Shown here piece after piece: positions 9,801 through 19,531 of a stretch of 64,000 nt of DNA (position 1 is the first letter of the stretch; every line of letters starts with the position of its first letter). The position numbers and the translations under genes were made by a program. The stretch comes from Gongronella butleri (lineage: Eukaryota > Mucoromycota > Mucoromycetes > Mucorales > Cunninghamellaceae). The DNA lies in the NCBI GenBank assembly GCA_025201375.1, contig JAIWZP010000043.1, positions 62,001-126,000 on the forward strand, given 5' to 3'. The notes beneath the pieces are model-generated. The model did no database searches. It worked only from the letters and a program-made list of their open reading frames with translations, and was not told the origin of the DNA.

Positions 9801-10233
9801 TATGAGGACTCATTCATCGATCAATCACCACCACCACCACCACATGATGAGGCACAAAGCATTGAATTGCTCCCCAGATCATGGGACAAAGTGGCTAAAA
9901 ACACCAAAATGTCTCGAGTTTCATCTTCTTTGATGCTGACGCGCTTGAAATTGGCGCTAGGTGGGATCACTGGAACGACAATGCACTGAACTGAGGGCGT
10001 CAAGAGTGGATTTCCTTGCAAGTTACGGAAATCGTCAACAAAGCGACCATTATATAGTAAAATGTTCAAGTTGCAATCATCTCGGCATCCACCTCATCGA
10101 TTGTTCATTTTTATAAGCACCGGGTTGTGGCTAGCTACAGCAACGGATTCTCAAAAAAATATGCAGCGCGATGAATCGGGTCCAGCGTAAGAAAAAAAAA
10201 GAAAGGTTTATTGGAAAGAAAGATGATGCAATG

Positions 10234-12106
10234 CTAGAGGAGGGCGACGACGATATGTGATTCTGTGAGAATCATGAGGACGCGCTCGTTGATGAGCTGG
10301 ACGCCGAGGATGTCAGTGTCGTTGCCCTGGGTGACGTCGATAAGAGTTTGCGTTTCGTGCAGGCGCTTGTCGTCGTGGTGGTGATACACGTAGGCATTGC
10401 GGCTGCTCTCGACAATGACGGCGAATTGGAGGCCGGGGTCGTGGAAGACAAAGCGCCTGTCGCGCTTGGATGCCTGGATGTAGCCGAATGCGTGCAGAGA
10501 GGCTGTATGTGCGAGATTTTGATCTCGCCATGTGTACACGAGGCCATCGACGTCCATTTTGCACACGACGGACGGCAGGACGTTGCTGGCGCCAAGGCGC
10601 TGCAAGTCAAAGGCGCGGCCGAGCCATTCTTGACCGCTGGTGATGACATGGGTGCGTTTTCCGTGGATATCGATGATGTCAAAGTGGATTGGCTGACCGA
10701 ATTCGTCGATATCCTCGTCCATGTCTGTGGCGGCAGGGTAGGTGGTCAATTGGCCGGTTGTAGACGCGGTGGTGGCGACGTCCGAGGTGAATTTGTCGAG
10801 AGATTGAGAGATGTTGGCCAATTGTTCTGCACTGAGTGTTTCTAAGACGCCATCGTCCTTGTCAAAGACGTGTGGCCAGCGCGTGTGGACATCGTGCTTG
10901 ACGAGGAACAGCGTGAGCACGCCAGACTTTGTTTCGAGTGTCCAAGTGGACTGATCGGCTTTGATATTTGTCCACCACTTGCGATACGGGAATGACAGAT
11001 CGACGCCCTCGGCGCGCACAAGCAGCACAAGATGCTCGTTTGTGAATTGGCACGAAATCGCCGAGATGGGTGTTCCTGGTGGCAATTGGTATTGCACTGT
11101 CACATCCTCGCCTTCCTGCGTCCATTGATACGTCGCTTTGTGAGGATGGACTGTTTCTTCTTCTTTTTCAACCTCACTGCCATCGTCTTTGAGCGTGACA
11201 AACGGTCCCTCACTGCCAAGGATGGTGCATTGGCCATCTGCCGTCAGGTCGCAATAGACTGGCACCTCGGTGCCTTGCTGGATATGCCTGATTGTGAGCG
11301 TGGCCGTGTGATTGAGTGCTTCCGGCAGCGACAATTCGAGCGTGGCAATGTTGAAGCGTGTGGCCTTTGTAGGTTCCTGGCTGCACACCACAAGCACAAT
11401 CTTGGTGTGGACGCGTCGCGCGGCCAACAATGTGCATGGTACAGGCTCAATGCCTTCCTTGCCCGTGCCATTGTAGCTGTACGTGTCGAGGATCGTGCCT
11501 GCCCATCGACCATCCTGCAATTCGAGCCCAACGAGCTCAATGTGGCCCACGCCATTCGCCGCTACGAGCAAATCCTTGCCAATGCTCACCACAGACGGAT
11601 ATTCCGGCTCCAGTGGCACATCATCGCTGGGACGCGTAAAATTGGGCACCGCGTCCATGGGTCGTGTCAATTCCACCACCGCGTCATAGGTGATTGTCCT
11701 GGAGGCCTTTTTTTATAAGAATGACAGGTAAAAATGTTGCATAAACGACCGAAAAAAACGCGTCAATGACTGTGCTTTACTCTTTTTTTTTCGTTTTTTC
11801 TTTTTTTTGTACCTTGTCAAAGGTGGCGGCAATGACGGCATATTGCTCGTCCACGAAAAAGCCTGTGCCGTGGGTGCTGTCAAGCGGTGGGGCGACGGCT
11901 AGGTGGTTGAAGCGCACACGAGCCTGCAATTGACGGAAGCCCAGCCTGCTGTGGTGCATCTGCCCTTGTCTTCGCACTTGCAGCCCGCCCGAGGGCAGAT
12001 CCGCACGCACCAGGCAGGACGCTTCGTCAAAAGGCGCCAATTTGTATCCTTCAAATTTGGCGTGGATATGCTGCTGGTCGATGGTAAGCCGTGTCCTTGT
12101 CGTCAT
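10234..12106 (-). CDS. NUDCD1: NudC domain-containing protein 1 homologue
   Basis: Two exons (12106-11813, 11706-10234) encode about 588 residues, matching animal NUDCD1 in length. The central CS domain (about residues 290-385) starts YQWTQEGEDVTVQYQLPPGT and continues through VDLSFPYRKWW, and is followed by FLVKHDVHTRWPHVF. The flanking regions look like beta-propeller halves (EYPSVVSIGKDLLVAANGVG on one side, QFAVIVESSRNAYVYHHHD on the other). NUDCD1 is an HSP90-associated cochaperone-like protein; its client in fungi is not known to me. The exon 2 junction gives TITYDAVVELTRP, a conserved family stretch, which fixes the splice site. The ATG at 12106 is the first in frame. It is divergent from the RINT1-like gene. 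Confidence 0.88.
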
Positions 12107-12490
12107 GGCCAAAAAATATAAAAAAAAAAAGAAACGAAAGAAAAGAGCGGCAAAAACGAAAAGCTGCGGGGAAGGCTCTTCCCTTTTTAAGCGCGCGGCG
12201 CGCCTTACATGTTGCTTTTTGATGATTTTTTTCTATTTTCTTTTTCTATTCCCAACAAACAACATTGAATTGGTATAAAAGAGATATCATTCGATTGCCA
12301 GGAACAAAATGCGTCAAATACATTTTTTTGCTTTGGAATTGGAGTTTTTTTGGGCGAGTTTTGGCTGATTTTGTGCTGCAAAGGCCTTGTGTCGGGATTT
12401 GAATTTGCGCACAAAGGGGGATTTCGGTGCCACGTCTTGGTCTGCTGCTTTTCTTTCACGTTCGTTTCCTTCTTGTCTTTGCTCCCTGCC
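12107..12490. promoter_or_regulatory. Divergent intergenic, NUDCD1 / RINT1-like
   Basis: The 384 bp between two opposite start codons should hold both promoters. It is AT-rich with A- and T-runs; GGTATAAAAGAG near 12272 is a candidate TATA element in the orientation of the RINT1-like gene, though it lies far (about 215 bp) from that ATG. Use of this element is untested. Confidence 0.45.
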
Positions 12491-15319
12491 ATGGATGCTG
12501 TTGTGTCTTATATCAATGAGCAGCTAGAGCACAAGCCCATCGACACTGCATCGCTGGAGGCCCTGCTAAAGAGCGAGACTGAGGCATACACGCTTGCCAA
12601 TAAAAAGGTATGCCAGCGTTGCCTTTTTTTTTTTATTTCATTTTGCTTTTACAACGAGGTGCTCACTTTTTTGCCTTTTTTTTTTTCTTTCGTGGCAGCA
12701 CCAAGCAGAAGCACGGCGAATCCATCAGGGGCTGCAACATGCGCTCCAAAAGGCATTGTCAGACAAGTCGCAGCTGGATTCGCTGTACGTCGAGCTGACC
12801 AGCACCAAACACGAGCTCGCCGAGGTCAGGGACACGCATCGCGAGCCTTTGCACGACAGCGTCAACGACACCAGCTATGCACGCCTGTTTCACTCGCTCA
12901 AAGACCTCGACCATCGCCTCCGTCTCGTCGACAGCGCCATCTCTTATATAAAAGCCGTCCTTGTCGCGCTACACCTATGGTAAGAGCCTTTTGTAACCCT
13001 TCGTATCGGCAAGCAAAAGCGCCAATCTATTCATCGAATTGAATGTTTCTAGGGACAAGAGCATGGCGGCAGTCAAAGATCATCCATTGCAGGCTGTGCA
13101 GATGTTTCATCAATTGGGCCGGTTTGTCGACATGGTGGGCGCCCAAGACGTCGTTTCTACGGGTCCGTGGCGCGATCTAGGCGCGTATTTGCAAAAATGC
13201 CACCAGCAGCTTTGGTCAAATCTCGACATTCTGCTCCGAAAGTATGCTACTTTCCCCTTTTTTTCTTTTCGAGCCATTCTTATGCCCGTTTTTTTTTATG
13301 CATTTCAACAGAGATTTTGAAGCCAAGCTGGACGAACTCAAGTGGCCCGTGCCGCTGCAGCCGCCCTATGGCCCCGATGTCAAGAGCAAGATCGATCGAT
13401 TCGAAGCCAGCTTCCACACACTCCTCGAGCTCGGGGCAGGGCCCAACCCAGACACCAATTCGTGCGCCCCCATCCACATCATGCTTGCCGCCATCGAATT
13501 GCGCTTCCGATTCCACTTTGAGGGCAAGAAGCCGACGAATCGCCTGGACAAGGTAAAAAAAAAAGAAAGAAGATCAATCGAGGTTTCACTGAATTTTTCT
13601 TTTTCCTTGTCATTTATTTAGCCGGAATGGTACCTGAAGCACATCAAGACACAGATCGAATCGCATTTGCCGTTCCTGATGACGACGGTGCAGCCATTGA
13701 TGCGGCGGACCGACGCGTCGGCGTCTGCAAAAGACGCGTTCATCGAAGGTCTGCTGAAAAATGTCAAGCGCAAGGTGCTGCGCACCGTGCCAAAGTTACT
13801 TCCTCAGCCGCAGTGGCTCAGTCACACGATCCACGAGCTGTTGCAATTCGACCATGATTTGCAGCAGGATTATGGCTTTTTCCTCACGTTGCCCGACGGA
13901 TCGTCCAATGTTGCCGACCTCATCATCGAACATGACGACTGGTTCGGCGCCTGGTTTTCCTCGGAGCGCAATTGTAAAGAAAAAAAAAGGAGAAACACAC
14001 GCGTTCAATAACTCACGGCTTTTTTTTTTGTATTTTTGTCGCGTCTAGTCGTGCAATCGCGTTTCGACGCGATGATGGCGGAGCCGGATGCTTTTGATTT
14101 ATGCTCACACGAGGACGACCATGCGATGGAGGACGACACGCCAGTGACGACGCGGTCGGCTGTGCAATTGACGCAATTGCTGGAAGGCGTGCTCGACACG
14201 TACCGGCTTGTGCCTCATTTGCGCGCCCAGTTGCACTTTTTTGTACGCGTGCAATTGGGTCTCTTGTCGCTGTATCACGAACGCATCGACGCGGCGCTCA
14301 ATTCGTTCGAGGCACGGAGCCTCATTCGTAGCGTCAATGTGCCAGGCGCGTTGCCCGACGCTGTGACCGGCGTCATCACCGCCAACGAACACTCTGGCGC
14401 CCTCGGTGTGCTGCGCAAACTGTACCGCTGGTGGGCAAGCGCCAAGCGCATCCACGATTTCATTAAATCATGGCAGGACGAACCGGTAAGTCCTCATCTT
14501 TTTGGGTTTATTTTTTTCGCGATTTCTCATTCCTCCCCCTTTTTTTTCAATTTTTCAGTTCTTTTTGACAATGCAGGCGGCGCTGGCGCAGTCGCCCGAG
14601 TCGGTGGCGAGCATTGGGGCCAAAGTGCCAGATACACCGCTCGTGTCGCTGTCGTCCATGTCGCAAGATCTCTTTGGGTCGATGGTTGGCGGATACGCGT
14701 CTCTCATGGAACGCACGCAGCAATTGTCGATCGATCTCCTTGTGCGTGACTGGGCAGCCAACACGCGCCATTATACCAAGAGCGACCAATGGTGGCAAGT
14801 CATGGATGTCTCCGACAAGGATGTGTCATCGTCGCTGTACCCGGCACTACAGGAACTCTGGACTGGCTACAAGTACCTGCATCGCCAATATCCAACGCGC
14901 ACCTTCATCCTTATGTACAAGCACATCGCCCACGGCATCGAGGACCATCTCTGGCGCAGCATCATCACGCGAAATCAGTTTTCACAGGAAGGCATTATGC
15001 AACTTGCCATTGACCTGGAATTGGGCCTGTGGAAGGTCGGCAAACGCGTCGTCAACAAGCCAGAGAATTACACTCGAAGGTACAAAGAAAAAAAAAGCAG
15101 AAAATTCGCGTGTTCTGACACCCTTTTTGTCCAAATTCCAGACTCAAAGAAGCCCTGCTCTTATTCATGCTGCCATTGGAGGACGGATTACATGTTCTAG
15201 AGCAATTGGCCAGTACGACACGCGACCAGCAGGCAGACCTTGGTCTAGGTCTCGATACGCTGACGGCCGGTGAGATCAGAGACGTTCTGCGACGCCGCAA
15301 TGACATCCTGAGTCGCTGA
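12491..15319 (+). CDS. RINT1/TIP20 family vesicle tether subunit
   Basis: Eight exons (12491-12607, 12699-12979, 13053-13241, 13312-13552, 13622-13973, 14049-14485, 14559-15079, 15142-15319) encode about 771 residues. The family (yeast Tip20, animal RINT-1) is part of the Dsl1/NRZ complex that tethers Golgi-derived COPI vesicles at the ER. The N-terminal ~100 residues are a predicted coiled coil. The RINT-1/TIP-1 domain covers roughly residues 230-765, with PEWYLKHIKTQIESHLPF, HTIHELLQFDHDL, GSMVGGYASLMERTQQL, DLLVRDWAANTRHYTK and LMYKHIAHGIEDHLW. It ends in a short helix (RDVLRRRNDILSR). An AATAAA signal overlaps the stop region. It is more like RINT-1 than yeast Tip20. Complex membership is inferred from the family. 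Confidence 0.88.
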
Positions 15320-15693
15320 AATAAAAGAAAATAAGCCACGTGTTTTTTACCATTGACGCAAGATGCAACGAGACGTCATTGACTTTTTTTTTTGGCTGGG
15401 TTGCGATCGTCTGGTTGCACAGCCAAGCCCAAAAAAGGCGAATTGCTCTTCTATGTCGCTTTTTGTTTGTTGTCTCTCCCCCCTCCCTCCCTCCCTCCAT
15501 TGCCTTTTCGCTTTTTTTTTTTTTTTTTTTTCGTTCTTCACCCCCTTCCTCTTTCGCGCTTGCTTTCCCCATCTCTCCACGTATTCACAAAGAGCTGCTT
15601 TTAAACACTTTCTTTGCTTGATCCGTCTTTTTTTCCCCTTCCCCCCGCTTTCTTCGCCCACGTTCACGTCAAAACTTTCCTACTCACGCCACA

Positions 15694-15734
<41 letters not shown>

Positions 15735-15907
15735 TTTTTTTTTTTTTGGTATGCCGTCGGATCTGACGCCTCCATTCAAGACGCGTCTTTTTTTTAACAA
15801 TTGGCTCGTTTGTACACTGAACTCACGTCTTTTTCATTTTTTCGATGATGATCCTTTAGGTCCCATATTTTTTTCTGCATCCACCCCCCCTTTTTTTTTG
15901 TCGCGCC
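15320..15907. promoter_or_regulatory. Pyrimidine-rich TUP1 upstream region
   Basis: This gap is strongly C+T-rich on the plus strand. It has runs of CCCTCC repeats near 15480, long T-runs, and a (CT)n microsatellite ending in T20 near 15745. Such CT tracts are common just upstream of start sites in filamentous fungi. No gene is seen. The last 160 bases before the ATG may include a 5' leader. Confidence 0.55.
15694..15726 (+). repeat. (CT)n microsatellite
   Basis: Uninterrupted CT dinucleotides after ACATCTCTCTCG, running directly into a long T tract. It lies about 190 bp upstream of the TUP1 ATG. Confidence 0.9.
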
Positions 15908-16146
15908 ATGTCGGTTTACAATCACCGCCCCATGATGCCCGCGCCATCGGGCCGATTTCTCGAGATTCTCGACAACATTCGTAATGAATTTGACCAGCTG
16001 ACACAAGAAGCCTTTGTTAGCAAGTCGCAGCGCGATGAATTGGAACACAAGAGTAAAGTGTCGGGTGTCGACCCACTTTTGGGGCGGCGATGGCAACACG
16101 AAAATTCATGCCCGCTCACGTACCACCGCGTCGACGCGTCTTTTTC

Positions 16147-16177
<31 letters not shown>

Positions 16178-18400
16178 AGTGAACGCGCAAATCCAAGAAA
16201 TGACGAGCTTCCAACAAAATTTGATTGACCTGGAGCGCACGCAGCAGAGCCTGAAGAAGCAGTGAGTTTTTTTTTTTTGTTGAAGGGAGGAGCTAGACCA
16301 TGTGCTGACAACTCTCCCTTTTTTTTTATTTTTAGCTATGAAGAGGAGATTGCGCGCCTGCGCCAGCAGCTGGAACAGGTGCAGGGTGGGCGGCCTGCGT
16401 CAGCAGCAGCGGCAGCAGCAGCAGCGGCGGCAAACGCGTCTCAACAATCGACGCCCTTGTCATCGACGCCATTGAGCTCGGTCAATTCCACGGCGCCGCC
16501 CAACATTGGTCCCGGCGGGTCCAACTTTTTTGGCGGCATCATGAACGCGCACGGTGCTGGCGCACAACAGGGTGGCCATCCGGGCCTCGTCGCTCCCCCG
16601 CCCATGGCTGCTGCCGCCAACGACCCGCATCACGCACCGCCGCATGGCCCTCCCTCGGGCTCGGCACCGCCATCCGCCACATCTGCACCACCGCATCATC
16701 CATACGGCCCACCACCACCAGGCTACGCCAATGGCTCGCCCGCCGCCGCTCAAGGCCCGCACTCGGGTAATGAAAAACAAGAAAATTGGAACAAAAATTG
16801 CGGAATTGTGGCCCCCTCTCACGTCTTTCTTTCTTTCTTTTTTTTCGCACCAAAGCCGGCTACCCGTACGCGTCGTCGTCACCGCGCGGCTCGGGCACTC
16901 CGTCATCCATGTCGTCGGGTGACGTGAAACGCAAATCCGGCCCGCCATCCGCGCAGCCATACTCATCGGCGCGGTCGTCGACCTCATCGTCGGCCATGAC
17001 AAAGAGCCCCACCAGCCACAGCACCGCGCTCGCCGATATGGACCCCGAAAACGTCCCACCCAACATGAAAATCGAGGGAAAGGACTGGTTTGTCATGTAA
17101 ATCACCATTTTGCGTGGCTGAGAGAGAGGAACGAGGCCCCCAATTCATGCATTTCCCTCCTTTTTTTTTTTTTTTTTTTTTTTTTTACAGCTTCAACCCC
17201 CGCACGAGCCGCCAGCTCAATGTGAATCTGGTGCACACCCTGGACCACCACAGTGTCGTGTGCTGCGTCAAGTTTAGCCAGGACGGACGATACCTTGCCA
17301 CCGGATGCAACCGAACGACGTTTATCTACGAGGTGGCCACCGGCAAACATGTGTGGTAAAAAAAAAAAGAAAAAAAAAAAGACAGCCCGCGCTGCGACAG
17401 CAAATCACTCACGGTTTTCCACTTTTTTTTTTTTTTTTAGCACATTGCGCGACGACAATGCCGGCAAGGAAGAAGACTTGTATATTCGCTCCGCATGCTT
17501 CAGTCCCGACGGCAAATACCTGGCGACCGGCGCTGAAGACAAGTTGATTCGTGTAAGGAAAACACGGGTTAAAAAAAAAAAAAGGAACGAACGATGCTCA
17601 TTTCTTGGTTTTTAAAATATAGATTTGGGACATTGAGAAGCAGCGTATTCAATTCCGCCTGACGGGGCACGAGCAGGACATTTATTCGCTTGATTTCTCG
17701 CGAGACGGCCGGATCATTGTGTCTGGTTCTGGCGACCGTACGGCGCGCATTTGGAGCATGGCCGATGGCAAGTTGCTGCACACGCTGGAAATCACAGACC
17801 ACGACCAAAAGGACCCTGGTGTCACGAGCGTTGCCATTTCGCCGGACTGCCGCCTTGTCGCCGCCGGCAGTCTCGACAAGATGGTGCGCGTGTGGGACGC
17901 GTACGACGGCCGTCTCCTTGAGCAGCTGGAGGGCCACAAGGACAGCGTGTACTCGGTCGCTTTCATGCCCGACGGCGCCATGCTCGTCAGCGGCTCCCTT
18001 GACAAGACCCTCAAGCTCTGGCATCTCGGCTCAAGCAACAAGGACCAGACGAGAAACCAATGCAAAATGACATTTGCGGGCCACAAGGACTTTGTGCTCT
18101 CTGTTGCCTGTACCCCCGACGCCAAATGGGTCGTCTCAGGCTCAAAGGACCGTGGCGTTCAGTTCTGGGACCCGCGCACTGGCCAGGCTCAGTGTATGCT
18201 TCAGGGTCACAAAAATTCAGGTAAAAAAAAAAAAAAAAAAAGAAAAGCAAAAAAAAAAAAAAAATAATGGATGGATTATTCACTCCCTCTCGATCCGTTC
18301 CATAGTCATCTCCGTGGCTGTCAGCCCAAGTGGCCGTCCCTTTTTTGCCACCGGCTCGGGCGACAATCGCGCGCGCATCTGGAGCTATGATCCATTGTAG
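15908..18400 (+). CDS. TUP1: Tup1-type transcriptional co-repressor
   Basis: Eight exons (15908-16052, 16180-16261, 16336-16766, 16856-17096, 17191-17355, 17441-17552, 17623-18220, 18306-18400) encode about 622 residues. Tup1 works with Cyc8/Ssn6 to repress many genes. The N-terminal tetramerisation helix starts [18 protein letters not shown] and continues to [16 protein letters not shown] (about residues 15-95). A Pro/Ala/Gly-rich linker follows (residues 95-280), with an interrupted Ala run. The C-terminal half is a seven-bladed WD40 propeller; WD-type ends are seen at [50 protein letters not shown] and ARIWSYDPL. Introns are full of A- and T-runs. It is a close match to fungal Tup1/RcoA. 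Confidence 0.95.
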
Positions 18401-19531
18401 ATGGACGCCACCTATTGCCCCTCGTTCTTTTTCTCTCTCGTTTTACTCGCTCATTGCCTCATCCCCATCCACCTTGGCTCTTTTCCCCACCTCATTTATG
18501 TTTACATAGTTTCATACGCGTCTTTTTTTAAAGTATATATTCCTGTCCACCCCCCTCTTTTTATTTCGCGTTGCCTTGCTTTGCTGTTCCCTTTTTTTTT
18601 TTTTACATACTTTTTGAAAATTACCCCGTGGCGCACCACCATTCAATCAATCCCTTTCAATGTCATGAAAGAAGCTTTTCTCAAAAAAAAGTCGAATAAA
18701 AATTAAATTTAGTGGCTTTCGTCAATTCTAATCTCGAGATTTCTCGAGACTGAGTGATCCGATTCGCGAAAAAAATTAACACCGTTGGACAATTGGGTTT
18801 GCCATCAGATGGTTCATATTTGGGATCAGATGAGCCAGTTTCTGCGAAAGCGCTAGTTTCGTAGGCGTAAAGGAGGTAAAATCACCACCATTTGGTCTCG
18901 TAGCGCGGCAACAGCTGAGCGCCCCAACGCGTGAATAACCTCAAATGAATCGGCGGCCTAACGCGGTAAATGCGCTTGTAGTTTGGGGACGTCGCATCAA
19001 GTTCTCGGCGAGTTAATCTTCACGGCGTCGATTTGGCCCTGATTTTATGCAGTATGCATGTTTTCAGGGCTGAGTGATTCGATCTCTAAAAAAAAACTCG
19101 ACATCGTCGGCTTTTTGTGTTCAGCATCGTTTAGCTCAAATGCAGGACCCGATGAACAAGATCCGGAGGACGCGCCCAGCAAAAAAAAAGGGGTAAGGTC
19201 TTTTCCATTCTGGTGCCGTACGCAACAACGCATCAACATATCGACGCGCGAGTCATCTCAAATGAATCAGCAGCCAAACGCGGTAAAGGTGCTTGTGGTT
19301 TGAAGAAATCGCGCGGAGATCTCGGCGAGTTGGAGTGCAAAAACTCTGAAAGCTCACATTTTCGATTTTAGTTTGTCACTTTTCAATTTGATTTTTTTGT
19401 GAATGGCGTTTCAAAGGCTAGCACATATAATTTACAACGGCAGATGGTTTATTTTGCAGCTTGCGATAATGCTGCGCACAGTATAAATACAAAAAACATG
19501 CTTTATTGCTAATTTGATGGGTGAAAGAGAT
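18401..19531. other. Intergenic with 320-bp tandem duplication
   Basis: Between the convergent TUP1 and ILV3 genes. The first ~300 bases are the T-rich TUP1 3' region, with AATAAA near 18697. Positions 18750-19370 are two diverged tandem repeat units. AATAAA on the minus strand near 19500 probably serves ILV3. No gene is seen. Confidence 0.6.
18750..19370 (+). repeat. Two-unit tandem repeat, period ~318 bp
   Basis: Unit starts are at 18750 (CTGAGTGATCCGATTCGCG) and 19070 (CTGAGTGATTCGATCTCTA). Later landmarks keep the spacing: CTCAAATGAATCGGCGGC near 18940 against CTCAAATGAATCAGCAGCC near 19257, followed by AACGCGGTAAA..GCTTGT.GTTTG and CTCGGCGAGTT in both. The units differ at many sites, so the duplication is old. 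No reading frame is conserved. Confidence 0.7.

Larger units (their letters stand above)
8917..10233. other. Intergenic with two repeat families
   Basis: This 1.3-kb gap between convergent 3' ends has no gene I recognise. It contains repeat A (9085-9400, inverted relative to the window start) and a run of about three diverged ~120-bp tandem units (9472-9800). A short (CAC)n-like tract lies at 9828-9843. AATAAA-type sequence for the minus-strand NUDCD1 gene lies near 10207. Confidence 0.6.
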
